Assembly: GCA_000799755.1 (NCBI GenBank)
Contig: JUHI01000004.1
Location: 62,001 to 126,000, forward strand
DNA length: 64,000 bases
DNA from: Martinezella tropici
Lineage (GTDB): Bacteria; Pseudomonadota; Alphaproteobacteria; Rhizobiales; Rhizobiaceae
Reading direction: 5' to 3'
Part shown: positions 1-8,040 of the stretch, in pieces
How the letters are laid out: each line of letters starts with the position of its first letter
Position numbering within the stretch: the first letter of the stretch is position 1
The notes under the pieces: model-generated
Told to the model about the DNA's origin: nothing
What the model saw: only the letters and a program-made list of their open reading frames with translations
Database searches by the model: none
Translations under genes and position numbers: made by a program

Positions 1-67
1 CGCAGCATTTGCACTTCATTCGTGCGTTTGACGCCATATATCGGCAAAACCATGCTATGATCGCATC

Positions 68-994
68 ATGCCCACGCCCGATCTGAATCTGCTCGTCACC
101 CTCAATGTCCTGCTCGCGGAAGGCAGCGTCGCCCGCGCAGCCCGGCGATTGCGATTGAGCCCTTCCGCCATGAGCCGGGCGCTGGCGCGTCTGCGGGAGA
201 CGACCGGCGATCCGCTGCTGGTGAGAGCCGGGCGCGGGCTTGTGCCGACACCGCGCGCCCTGGAATTGCGCGAGCGCGTCGGCCAACTGGTGGAGGAGGC
301 GGAAGCGGCCTTGCGGCCCGCCGAGGCCCTGGATTTGAAGCAGCTTATTCGGATTTTCACGTTGCGCACCCGCGAGGGCTTCGTGGAGAATTTCGGCGCC
401 CAACTGATCGCGCGCATCGCCGAGCAGGCGCCTGGCGTTCGCCTCTATTTCACGCAGAAACTGGACAAGGACAGCACGCCGTTACGCGAAGGCACGATCG
501 ATTTCGAGACCGGAGTTGTGGGGGACGATACCGGCCCGGAGTTGCGAGCCCAGGCGCTGTTTCATGATCGCTTCGTCGGCGTCGTCCGAAACGGGCATCC
601 GCTGAGCGATGGGGCGATGACGCCGGAGCGCTATGCCGCCGGCCAACACATTCTGGTTTCACGGCGCGGTCTTCAGAAAGGGCAGATCGACGAGTTGCTG
701 GAGGGGCTGGGCCTGAAGCGGCAGATCGCAACCATCGTCGGCAGTTTTTCGGCGGCGCTGGCCCTGGCGCGCGCCTCCGACCTGATCGTCAGCGTGCCGG
801 AGCGCTATACCGGCAACCTGCGAACCGACATGCATAGTTTCGTCCTGCCGGTGCCGACCTCCAATGTGACGATCTCGCTGCTCTGGCATCCCAGGCTCGA
901 TGCCGATCCGGCACATCGCTGGCTGCGCGGCTGTATTCGCGACGTCTGTGCGGAGCGGCGTGCAGGTTCAGCCGCGAGATTCGAAGTCGGCTAA
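68..994 (+). CDS. LysR-family transcriptional regulator
   Basis: A 308-residue protein with the usual LysR layout. Residues about 5-65 form the winged helix-turn-helix (SVARAARRLRLSPSAMSRAL is the recognition region, followed by the LVRAGRGLVPTPRALEL wing). Residues about 90-295 are the effector-binding domain. No strong Shine-Dalgarno precedes the ATG, but it gives a standard LysR N terminus. Its 3' end overlaps the convergent MarR gene by 27 bases. The target and effector cannot be read from the sequence; the gene it would normally control probably lies upstream, outside the window. Confidence 0.9.
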   Translation: MPTPDLNLLVTLNVLLAEGSVARAARRLRLSPSAMSRALARLRETTGDPLLVRAGRGLVPTPRALELRERVGQLVEEAEAALRPAEALDLKQLIRIFTLRTREGFVENFGAQLIARIAEQAPGVRLYFTQKLDKDSTPLREGTIDFETGVVGDDTGPELRAQALFHDRFVGVVRNGHPLSDGAMTPERYAAGQHILVSRRGLQKGQIDELLEGLGLKRQIATIVGSFSAALALARASDLIVSVPERYTGNLRTDMHSFVLPVPTSNVTISLLWHPRLDADPAHRWLRGCIRDVCAERRAGSAARFEVG

Positions 995-1459
995 ATAATT
1001 GCGTAGCAGACGGTCAAGACCCTTTCGTTCGCCTTCCGAAAGGGTTGAAATCAAACGTGTCTGCGTTTCGACATGCGCCGTCACCGCTGCGTCGATCAGG
1101 TCGAAACCCTTTGGAGTCAGAGAGATCAGGAAGCCGCGGCCGTCTTTCGGGTTCTGGCTGCGAGCGACGAGGCCGGCTCTCTCCAGCTGATCGATGCGAT
1201 TGGTCATCGTACCCGATGACACCATCATCGTTTCCATCAGGTCGCTGGGGGAGAGGGTATAGGGTTCGCCCGAGCGGCGCAGGGTCGCCAGCATGTCGAA
1301 GTTCGCCGAGTTCAGGTTGAAGCGGCCGAAGGTCTTCTCCATTTCGCGCGAGAGATGAAGGGTGAGATTGCGCATACGCCCGAGGAGACCCATGGCCGTG
1401 GTGTCGAGGTCAGGCCGTTCGCGGCGCCATTGCTCAAGAATTCTGTCGATGCGATCCAT
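968..1459 (-). CDS. MarR-family transcriptional regulator
   Basis: A 163-residue winged-helix regulator. The MarR core runs from about residue 45 to 125 (LSPSDLMETMMVSSGTMTNR as recognition helix, then the wing NPKDGRGFLISLTPKG). It is transcribed away from the EamA exporter at 1542, and the 82-base gap carries two palindromes that overlap plausible promoters for both genes. This is the classic arrangement of a repressor controlling itself and an exporter, released by a small ligand. The ligand is unknown. The 3' end overlaps the convergent LysR gene. Confidence 0.9.
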   Translation of the reverse strand: MDRIDRILEQWRRERPDLDTTAMGLLGRMRNLTLHLSREMEKTFGRFNLNSANFDMLATLRRSGEPYTLSPSDLMETMMVSSGTMTNRIDQLERAGLVARSQNPKDGRGFLISLTPKGFDLIDAAVTAHVETQTRLISTLSEGERKGLDRLLRNYLADFESRG

Positions 1460-1480
1460 GCCTGCATCTCGCCACGATTT

Positions 1481-1524
1481 TATCTTGACGTCAAGGTATT
1501 TCAGTTTATCTTGAGGTCAAGATA
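1481..1524. promoter_or_regulatory. Twin palindromic operator with face-to-face promoters
   Basis: Two 18-bp palindromes, TATCTTGACGTCAAGGTA (1481-1498, one mismatch) and TATCTTGAGGTCAAGATA (1507-1524, perfect; 22 bp with flanks), have centres 26 bp apart. On the plus strand TTGACG (1485-1490) and TATCTT (1507-1512) make a -35/-10 pair with 16-bp spacing. On the minus strand TTGACC in the second palindrome and TACCTT in the first do the same. A MarR dimer on either palindrome would block both promoters. The palindromes are seen; the binding is inferred. Confidence 0.75.
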
Positions 1525-1541
1525 AAATCGAGGCCAGACCC

Positions 1542-2444
1542 ATGAATCGCAATTTCGACCTGCTGCTGACCGCCATCGCGCCGGCGATATGGGGCAGCAC
1601 CTATCTGGTGACGACGCAGCTGCTACCGGCCGGCTACCCTCTTACGGTCGCCATGCTGCGGGCCCTGCCTGCCGGGCTGCTGCTGCTTGCCATCGTGCGC
1701 CGGCTGCCGCATGGCGTCTGGTGGCTGAAGTCGCTGGTTCTCGGCGCGCTGAACTTTTCCATCTTCTGGTGGCTGCTGTTCATTTCGGCCTATCGGCTGC
1801 CCGGCGGCGTTGCCGCGACCGTCGGTGCCGTCCAGCCGCTGATCGTCATCGTGCTGGCGCGATTGCTGCTGGGATCGCCGATCCGCAGCCTTTCGATCGT
1901 GGCGGCCATCGCCGGTATCGGCGGCGTCGCGCTGCTTATCCTGACGCCGAATGCGACGCTCGACCCGGTCGGCATTGTCGCCGGCATTGCCGGGGCCTTC
2001 TCCATGGCGGCGGGAACCGTGCTCAGTCGCCGCTGGCGGCCCGATGTCTCGCCGCTGACCTTCACGGCATGGCAGCTGACGGCAGGCGGCTTGCTATTGT
2101 TGCCGGTGGCGCTGCTGCTCGAGCCGCCGCTGCCGCATCTGACCGGCGCCAACATTCTCGGCTTTACCTATCTCGGACTGATCGGCGCGGCGCTCACCTA
2201 TATCCTTTGGTTCCGCGGTCTGTCGCGGCTCGAGCCTTCGGTCGTCTCTCCGCTCGGCTTCCTCAGCCCGACGACGGCCGTGATCCTCGGTTGGGCCGTA
2301 CTCGGCCAACAACTGAATGCGATGCAGATGTTCGGCATCGTCATCGTGCTGGGTAGCGTTTGGCTCAGCCAGCGGGCGCAGCAGGCGCCTGCGACGGAAA
2401 GCTCCGCAACAGCCGGAAGCCAGCCGGCCGTATCGAAGCAATAG
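1542..2444 (+). CDS. EamA/DMT-superfamily transporter
   Basis: A 300-residue inner-membrane protein with two EamA repeats and about ten hydrophobic helices. The first repeat starts at LLLTAIAPAIWGSTYLVTTQ and the second near residue 145 (DPVGIVAGIAGAFSMAAGTV). The C-terminal tail is hydrophilic (about residues 280-300). The family exports metabolites or drugs. Divergence from a MarR gene across twin operators suggests an inducible efflux pump. The substrate cannot be predicted. Confidence 0.88.
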   Translation: MNRNFDLLLTAIAPAIWGSTYLVTTQLLPAGYPLTVAMLRALPAGLLLLAIVRRLPHGVWWLKSLVLGALNFSIFWWLLFISAYRLPGGVAATVGAVQPLIVIVLARLLLGSPIRSLSIVAAIAGIGGVALLILTPNATLDPVGIVAGIAGAFSMAAGTVLSRRWRPDVSPLTFTAWQLTAGGLLLLPVALLLEPPLPHLTGANILGFTYLGLIGAALTYILWFRGLSRLEPSVVSPLGFLSPTTAVILGWAVLGQQLNAMQMFGIVIVLGSVWLSQRAQQAPATESSATAGSQPAVSKQ

Positions 2445-2469
2445 GGGGCGAGTTCACATCCATAAGCAA

Positions 2470-2495
2470 AAAGGGCGGCCATCGAGCCGCCCTTT
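2470..2495 (-). terminator. Intrinsic terminator of leuC
   Basis: A perfect 10-bp stem (2470-2479 with 2486-2495, loop of 6). Read on the minus strand it is followed by a T-rich tail at 2466-2472. It lies just after the leuC stop and also downstream of the convergent EamA gene, so it may serve both directions. Confidence 0.8.
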
Positions 2496-2518
2496 GTCAT
2501 TCAAGCTTTCCGAGCGGA

Positions 2519-3928
2519 TCAGTTCCACTCGCGGATATCGACGAAGTGGCCGGCGATCGCGGCGGCTGCGGCCATGGCCGGCGAAACCAGATGCGTGCGG
2601 CCCTTGAAGCCCTGGCGGCCTTCGAAGTTGCGGTTCGAGGTCGAAGCGCAGCGCTCGCCCGGCTTCAGGCGGTCGTCGTTCATGGCGAGGCACATGGAAC
2701 AGCCCGGCTCGCGCCAGTCGAAGCCGGCAGCCTTGAAGATCTTGTCGAGGCCTTCTGCTTCTGCCTGTTCCTTCACCAGGCCGGAGCCGGGAACGATCAT
2801 GGCGTCGACCGTGGAAGCGACGGTCTTGCCTTCGACGACCTTGGCAACGGCGCGCAGGTCTTCGATGCGGCCGTTGGTGCAGGAGCCGATGAAGACGCGG
2901 TCGATGTTGATCTCGGTCATCGGCGTGCCCGGCTTCAGGCCCATATAGTCGAGGGCGCGCCACTTGGAGGTGCGCTTCGTCTCGTCCTGAATGTCGTCCG
3001 GGTTGGGAACGATACCCTGGATGGAGACGACGTCCTCCGGCGAGGAACCCCAGGAAACGATGGGCGGCAGGCTTGCGGCGTCGAGCTTGACGACGCGGTC
3101 GTAGTGCGCGCCTTCGTCCGACGTCAGGGTCTTCCAGTAGGCGATCGCCTGTTCCAGCGCTTCACCCTTCGGCGAGCGCGGCTTGCCCTTGATATATTCG
3201 AAGGTGATCTCATCCGGAGCGATCAGGCCGGCGCGGGCGCCGCCTTCGATCGACATGTTGCAGATGGTCATGCGGCCTTCCATCGACAGCGAGCGAATGG
3301 CTTCGCCTGCGTATTCGATGACGTAGCCGGTGCCGCCGGCGGTGCCGATTTCGCCGATGATGGCGAGGATGATGTCCTTAGCGGTGACGCCCGGCGGCAG
3401 CTGGCCGTCGACCTGCACCAGCATGTTCTTGGCCTTCTTCTGGATCAGCGTCTGCGTGGCGAGCACATGCTCGACCTCGGACGTGCCGATACCGTGCGCC
3501 AGAGAACCGAAGGCGCCGTGGGTCGAGGTGTGGCTGTCGCCGCAGACGATGGTCATGCCGGGCAGGGTGAAGCCTTGCTCGGGGCCGATGATGTGAACGA
3601 TGCCCTGACGCTTGTCGCTCTCGGAGTAATACTCCACGCCGAATTCAGCCGCATTCTTGGCGAGCTGTTCGACCTGGATGCGGCTTTCCTCGTTCTTGAT
3701 GCCGAGGTGGCGATCGGTCGAGGTCGGGACGTTATGGTCGACGACCGCAAGCGTCTTCTGCGGCGCGTGAACCTTGCGACCGCTCATGCGCAGGCCTTCG
3801 AAGGCCTGCGGCGAGGTCACCTCATGAACGAGGTGGCGGTCGATATAGAGAAGACAGGTGCCGTCGTCCTGGGCGTCGACCAGATGGTCATCCCAGATTT
3901 TATCATACAGTGTGCGTGGAGCGCTCAT
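2519..3928 (-). CDS. leuC: 3-isopropylmalate dehydratase large subunit
   Basis: LeuC with LeuD isomerises 2-isopropylmalate to 3-isopropylmalate in leucine synthesis, in the cytosol, using a 4Fe-4S cluster. The 469-residue length is normal. Cluster cysteines are visible at C350 (FIGSCTNGR) and C410/C413 (GCSMCLAMN). Aconitase-family signatures [15 protein letters not shown] and NFEGRQG are present. leuD is not next to it, as is common in rhizobia. A terminator follows the stop codon. A 42-codon ORF ends 69 bases upstream of the start and could share the transcript. Confidence 0.97.
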   Translation of the reverse strand: MSAPRTLYDKIWDDHLVDAQDDGTCLLYIDRHLVHEVTSPQAFEGLRMSGRKVHAPQKTLAVVDHNVPTSTDRHLGIKNEESRIQVEQLAKNAAEFGVEYYSESDKRQGIVHIIGPEQGFTLPGMTIVCGDSHTSTHGAFGSLAHGIGTSEVEHVLATQTLIQKKAKNMLVQVDGQLPPGVTAKDIILAIIGEIGTAGGTGYVIEYAGEAIRSLSMEGRMTICNMSIEGGARAGLIAPDEITFEYIKGKPRSPKGEALEQAIAYWKTLTSDEGAHYDRVVKLDAASLPPIVSWGSSPEDVVSIQGIVPNPDDIQDETKRTSKWRALDYMGLKPGTPMTEINIDRVFIGSCTNGRIEDLRAVAKVVEGKTVASTVDAMIVPGSGLVKEQAEAEGLDKIFKAAGFDWREPGCSMCLAMNDDRLKPGERCASTSNRNFEGRQGFKGRTHLVSPAMAAAAAIAGHFVDIREWN

Positions 3929-3997
3929 GGCTACAGATCCATATTGGCGGTGTCGAAGATGGGGGTGACGGATCAGGACCGCCGGCCTCGGGTGTGA

Positions 3998-4126
3998 TCA
4001 GCGAAGTCGGCTGTTGAGCGCGCCCGAAATCATCGCAAAGAAACGTGCCGGCAGGCGCTTGTGGTCCTGCAGCACGAAAGCCGTGACGTAACGCCCGTCT
4101 TTGCTCATGATCCTAGTCATGGCCAT
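3998..4126 (-). CDS. Possible small protein of 42 residues upstream of leuC
   Basis: The reading frame starts at ATG 4126 (alternatives at 4120 and 4108, the latter with an AGG about 6 bases upstream) and ends with TGA at 3998. The product is basic, with 8 Arg/Lys among 42 residues, and contains the stretch DGRYVTAFVLQDHKRLPARF. About 70 percent of codons end in G or C, matching the neighbours, which favours coding. It is not a leucine attenuator peptide: it has four scattered Leu codons and no run. Function unknown. The rest of the 3929-4243 gap shows nothing else I can name. Confidence 0.4.
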   Translation of the reverse strand: MAMTRIMSKDGRYVTAFVLQDHKRLPARFFAMISGALNSRLR

Positions 4127-4243
4127 GCTCATATCAATTTTCAAAACCTTCGGCAATGCCGACGATGGGGTGTATCGGTACGGTCGGCGCAGTTGCGCTT
4201 TTAATCATGCAGTGGGCCGCACGAACCGATACTCATGTCTCGA

Positions 4244-5122
4244 TCACACTTGCGCACCCGGCGGCTGGCCCGCCGCCAAGCGGGGAAAGGCGGAGCGATC
4301 GCTGCCCGAGCGTCGGCGCATCCAGGCCTCGAGCTGCCTGAGCAGCAGCGACAGGCCGATTGTCAAAAGCAGGTAGATGAAGGCGAGGATCGACAGCGTT
4401 TCGAAGTAGCGGAAATTGGCCGAATAATAGAGCTTGGCGAGCTGGCTGATATCGGCAACCCCGAGGACGGACACCAGCGAACTGTCTTTGACCATCGCGA
4501 TGAAATCGTTGGACAGCGGCGGCAGGATGACCCGGATCGCCTGCGGGAAGACGACGAGGCGGAAGCGCTGGAAGCGGCTGAGGCCGAGCGCCTTTGCCGC
4601 TTCGATCTGGCCCTGGTCGACCGCCTGGATGCCGGCGCGGAAGATCTCGGCGATGAAGGACGAGTAGCCGATGGTCAGCGCGATGATCGTGCGCCAGACG
4701 AAGGGCACGTCGCGGGTGACGAGCGCGCTCATCCAGCCCGCGGAGATCAACGGTGAGACGATGACATTATAGACCGCCACAAAGGCCGGCGTGCCGACGA
4801 AGGCGACGTAGGACAGCAGCACCAGCATCGGGATGCCGCGCACGATCTCGATATAGAAACGCGCGACCTGCCTGAGCACCAGGAAATCCGACAAGCCGAG
4901 TAGCGCAAGCCCAAGGCCGAACAGCATGGCAAGCGTAAACGCCACCAGCGTCACGAAGACCGTGACGCCGATGCCGTTCAGTAGAAGGGAGAAGATCTGG
5001 GCGTAGAGGCCGTTTGCCGCGATAGCGACGGAGGCGACGACGCCAAGGATGGCAAGGGCAACCAACCACCAGGGAAAGTCATCCTTGCCGCGGTGCCCGC
5101 CCGGGCCTGCCAAAGGTGCCAT
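4244..5122 (-). CDS. Amino-acid ABC transporter permease (HisM/GlnP type)
   Basis: A 292-residue inner-membrane permease. It has a hydrophilic N terminus, about five to six transmembrane helices, and the cytoplasmic EAA loop (EAAKALGLSRFQRFRLVVFP) that docks on the ATPase. It matches the polar amino acid family that pairs with family-3 binding proteins. It lies 34 bases downstream of such a binding protein on the same strand, with GGAAG ahead of the ATG. No ATP-binding gene is adjacent on either side, so the ATPase must come from another locus. The substrate is probably a polar amino acid, but the exact one is not readable. Confidence 0.92.
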   Translation of the reverse strand: MAPLAGPGGHRGKDDFPWWLVALAILGVVASVAIAANGLYAQIFSLLLNGIGVTVFVTLVAFTLAMLFGLGLALLGLSDFLVLRQVARFYIEIVRGIPMLVLLSYVAFVGTPAFVAVYNVIVSPLISAGWMSALVTRDVPFVWRTIIALTIGYSSFIAEIFRAGIQAVDQGQIEAAKALGLSRFQRFRLVVFPQAIRVILPPLSNDFIAMVKDSSLVSVLGVADISQLAKLYYSANFRYFETLSILAFIYLLLTIGLSLLLRQLEAWMRRRSGSDRSAFPRLAAGQPPGAQV

Positions 5123-5156
5123 CAGAGCGGGCTTCCACTATGTCGATCTGCAGGGT

Positions 5157-5954
5157 TCATTGGCCCATCTTGTAGTCGAGGAACCACTTCTTGTTCAGCG
5201 CCTCGAAAGTGCCGTCGGCCTTGAGGCTGGCGATGGCGGCATTGACGGGGGCGACGAGATCGGAGCCCTTCTGGAAGATGAAGCCGAAATCCTCGGAGCC
5301 GAGCGGGCCGCCGACGAGCTTCAGGCCGCCGTTGGAGGCATCGACATAGCCCTTGCCGGCCGTGCCGTCGGTCAGCACCATATCGACATCGCCGGTTTTC
5401 AGTGCCTGCACGGTGGCGCCGAAGGTCTCGAAGGTCTTGATGCGCGGGTTCTGCTCGTTGCCGTCGAGAACCGAGTAGACGGCGGTGTAGAAGGGGGTCG
5501 TGCCCGGCTGCGCGCCGATCAGGGCGTCCTTGACGGCAGCGAAGCTCTTGGCATCGGTGAACCGCTTCTCGTCGCCGCGCACCAGCATGAACTGTTCGGA
5601 GCGCATGTAGGGGTCGGAGAAATCGACCTTCTGCTTGCGGTCGTCCTTGATGGTGATGCCGGTCATGCCGATGTTGTACTGACCTTCGGAAACAGCCTGG
5701 ATCATCGCGTCCCAGCTGGTGTTCTGGTACTCGACCTTGAAGTTCAGGCGCTTGGCGATCTCGTTCATCGCGTCATATTCCCAGCCGATCGCCTTGTTCG
5801 TCTTCGGATCGATGAACTGCAGCGGCGGATAGGCATTCTCTGTGACGACGACGACGGTCTTGCCATTGAGGTTCGGAAGGTCGGCGGCGAAGGAAGCGAA
5901 AGGTGCAAGCACGAGGGCGCTCAGGCCCAGAAGGAACGAACGGCGCAATGCCAT
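5157..5954 (-). CDS. Amino-acid ABC transporter substrate-binding protein
   Basis: A periplasmic family-3 binding protein of 265 residues. Residues 1-23 form a signal peptide (basic MALRR, hydrophobic core, cleavage after FASFA). The mature part has the family landmarks: YPPLQFID near the N terminus, GWEYDAMNEIAKRL, GMTGITIKDDRKQKVDFSDPY and a C-terminal LNKKWF. A strong GGGGAG ribosome site precedes the ATG. It is the first gene of a two-gene unit with the permease at 4244-5122. Confidence 0.93.
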   Translation of the reverse strand: MALRRSFLLGLSALVLAPFASFAADLPNLNGKTVVVVTENAYPPLQFIDPKTNKAIGWEYDAMNEIAKRLNFKVEYQNTSWDAMIQAVSEGQYNIGMTGITIKDDRKQKVDFSDPYMRSEQFMLVRGDEKRFTDAKSFAAVKDALIGAQPGTTPFYTAVYSVLDGNEQNPRIKTFETFGATVQALKTGDVDMVLTDGTAGKGYVDASNGGLKLVGGPLGSEDFGFIFQKGSDLVAPVNAAIASLKADGTFEALNKKWFLDYKMGQ

Positions 5955-5970
5955 GGAAATCTCCCCGATT

Positions 5971-6079
5971 AAAGCATGATGCCAAAAGCGTCAGCGGCTT
6001 TCGGACGACATCATGCTCTCCCTATTTGATTCCGGCGCGGATTCAGATTTCAGCTCGATTCGACCTGAAATCATCCGAC
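5971..6079 (-). repeat. RIME-like palindromic element, copy A
   Basis: About 109 bp containing two imperfect palindromes. Its reverse complement aligns along its length with the copies at 9760-9874 and 58966-59081 (shared blocks include CTGAATCCG, AATCAAATAGG and GCATGATGTCGTCCGAAA). The layout of two large palindromes in about 110 bp fits the rhizobial intergenic mosaic element RIME1. It lies between the binding-protein gene and rplS; the rest of the 5955-6275 gap shows only the rplS terminator. Confidence 0.75.
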
Positions 6080-6224
6080 GCCAGAGTGGCGGAAAACTGT
6101 CATATTTAGAAAGCCCATGGCAAGATCATTGCCATGGCTGCGATCATAAAAATAGAAAAGCAACTCTAAGCGGGTAGTCGGCAGAGAAAATTTCTTTCCG
6201 ACGGCGCGAGGCCGGGCAGTAAAA

Positions 6225-6246
6225 AAGGCGACCCGAAGGCCGCCTT
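6225..6246 (-). terminator. Intrinsic terminator of rplS
   Basis: On the minus strand a GC-rich stem (AAGGCG with CGCCTT plus two inner GC pairs, one internal mismatch) is followed by a run of six T. It lies about 30 bases after the rplS stop. Confidence 0.75.
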
Positions 6247-6275
6247 CAATCGTCGCGATCCGTAGGGATCGAAGC

Positions 6276-6827
6276 TTATTCTGCTGCCGGCTCGGCTGCA
6301 GCAGCTGCTGCTGCTGCTGCAGCATCGGCGGCTGCCTTTGCTTCGGCGGCTTCGGCTGCTGCCTTCTCGGCTGCGAGAGCCTGAGCGGCTGCAACCTTCT
6401 CGGCTTCGATGCGTGCCTTTTCGTCGGCCAGAGCCTGGCGCTCGGCATCGTTGAGCTTGCGGGCGCGGGTGCCGGTGTTCTCAACGATACGGGCAGCCTT
6501 ACCGCGCAGGTCGCGGAGGTAGTAGAGCTTGGCGCGACGGACCTTACCGCGACGAACGACGTCGACGCTTTCGATCATCGGGGAGTAAACCGGGAATACG
6601 CGCTCGACGCCTTCGCCGTAGGAGATCTTGCGAACCGTGAAGTTTTCCTGCAGACCGCCGCCGGAGCGAGCGATGCAAACGCCTTCATAGGCCTGAACGC
6701 GGGTACGGTTGCCTTCCGTGACCTTCACGTTGACGCGAACGGTGTCGCCGGCGGAAAATTCGGGAAGCGTGCGCTTGGCTTCGATCTTGGCAGCCTGTTC
6801 GGCTTCCAACTGCTGAATGATGTTCAT
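6276..6827 (-). CDS. rplS: 50S ribosomal protein L19 with long C-terminal tail
   Basis: L19 sits at the 30S-50S interface. The core (residues 1 to about 120) is clear: [11 protein letters not shown], the [20 protein letters not shown] block and the [20 protein letters not shown] signature. Residues about 130-183 form an alanine/glutamate/lysine-rich helical tail, so the protein is some 60 residues longer than the E. coli form; such tails are known in rhizobial L19. GAGG stands upstream of the ATG. It lies in the alphaproteobacterial cluster with trmD, rimM and rpsP but is separated from trmD by an accessory patch. Confidence 0.97.
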   Translation of the reverse strand: MNIIQQLEAEQAAKIEAKRTLPEFSAGDTVRVNVKVTEGNRTRVQAYEGVCIARSGGGLQENFTVRKISYGEGVERVFPVYSPMIESVDVVRRGKVRRAKLYYLRDLRGKAARIVENTGTRARKLNDAERQALADEKARIEAEKVAAAQALAAEKAAAEAAEAKAAADAAAAAAAAAAEPAAE

Positions 6828-7131
6828 AGTATCAACCTCGTTGTTGCTTCAACAGCCAGAGCGCCCTGAACGATCTCTATCCCTGGTCGGACCTTCAAGG
6901 TCTCGCCTCGGATATATGCCTGTTACGGCAGGGGCGGATACGTCTGCTTTTCTTTGGTGGTTGATGGGAAATTTCCCATGCCGGGCGCGCACATATCCTA
7001 TTGTCACGCCTTTGTCACCCCTTGCGGCCGAATTATGTGGCGTTTATTGCCGGTTTGGCCGACATTGAAGGTGATTTCGGCCCACCGGCGGTGGCTCGGA
7101 GCTTGCGCTCCCTAGCCGGGGTGGCGCAGCT
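6828..7131 (-). promoter_or_regulatory. rplS upstream region with palindromes
   Basis: This 304-base gap holds no convincing gene. A perfect 16-bp palindrome, ATGGGAAATTTCCCAT, lies at 6964-6979, and a perfect 6-1-6 hairpin (GACCTT / AAGGTC) at 6890-6902 would fall in the rplS leader RNA. Further upstream GTGACA and GATATG could serve as minus-strand promoter elements near 7000. The palindrome and hairpin are seen; their roles are inferred. Confidence 0.4.
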
Positions 7132-7692
7132 TCAAAAGCTTCGATAGTTTTCGACCTTGCGGACGCAGCTTTGCAGTTCGCTGAGCTGATCGTCCGTGAA
7201 AATACGCGTCGGTATGAGCCTATAGAGGCGGCTGGACTCATAGAGCATGATGCAATGCCGATCCTGACGGGCCATCAGAAAATCGCTCCATTGCAGACGT
7301 GCCTCGCCAAAATCGCTTTTGAAATGCACGCCGTCTTCGCTCCATGAGAGATGGGCTGGCTTATGCAGCGTCTTTTGTTCGCGATAGGCTCTTCGGGCCG
7401 ATCTCCAGCCTAACACGTAGACCATCAGAAAGGGGATGACGAAGATCGCGAAGAGCACGATAACCGCAAAGAACAGGGTGGAGGCGATAGCGTCGTTGAT
7501 ATCTGTGGTGCTCGCAAAGATAAGCCCAAAGACGATCACCGCCAGCGCCCACAGCACGACAAGACGAATGATGGCTGCTCTGCTCCTGATGTGCTGCCGA
7601 AAATGCAGACGAAGAGCATGAAGCAGATCCTGGGGCGTCAGCTCATAAACGAGTTCTGTCCGCTGCTGGTCGTCTTGCCTGGGTTCAGACAT
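7132..7692 (-). CDS. YcxB-like membrane protein
   Basis: A 186-residue protein with two transmembrane helices (about residues 40-60 and 68-92, with VLWALAVIVFGLIFA and FFAVIVLFAIFVIPFLMVYV). The C-terminal domain contains LSWSEDGVHFKSDFGEARLQ and WSDFL, typical of the YcxB-like family. GAGGAGG lies 7 bases upstream of the ATG. Function is unknown; the family resembles membrane-anchored PH-like domains. It sits alone between rplS and a LysR gene. Confidence 0.75.
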   Translation of the reverse strand: MSEPRQDDQQRTELVYELTPQDLLHALRLHFRQHIRSRAAIIRLVVLWALAVIVFGLIFASTTDINDAIASTLFFAVIVLFAIFVIPFLMVYVLGWRSARRAYREQKTLHKPAHLSWSEDGVHFKSDFGEARLQWSDFLMARQDRHCIMLYESSRLYRLIPTRIFTDDQLSELQSCVRKVENYRSF

Positions 7693-8040
7693 GAAGCCTC
7701 CTCAATCGCGATGCGTCCGACAGCCTTGCATTTTGAGATGCCGCTGGCGCGGTGGTGGGAGCCGATAGGGCGATCGCGACGAAGTCGGCTGGGATCGGTC
7801 GCGAGACCGGATTGTGCAACTTCGATGTCATCTCCCCCTCGGTTGACACGTCGCCGCCTATCGACCTGGATCGAGCAAGGATATGCACGACAATCCGTAC
7901 GCGAACGGCTCGCGTTAAGACTGTAGGGGAAAATAGAGCGGAATTTTAAAAAGCGTATAGGTCCGCAAGCCTCAAGCGGGAGAGGTGGTCGGTCTTGAAC
8001 CTTGAATGCGGTCTCTCTTCAGGAGAGTCCAAGGAAACAG
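7693..8040. other. Intergenic stretch without a recognised gene
   Basis: The 348 bases between the YcxB-like gene and the end of the LysR gene hold only short frames without ribosome sites. A 7-bp inverted repeat (TCGCGAC / GTCGCGA, near 7775-7805) is visible, with no T-run to suggest a terminator. Nothing else is supportable. Confidence 0.5.

Noticed and set aside
6097..6103. A second PHO box near 6.1 kb
   Set aside because: Only a single CTGTCAT heptamer is present, with no partner at 11-base spacing.
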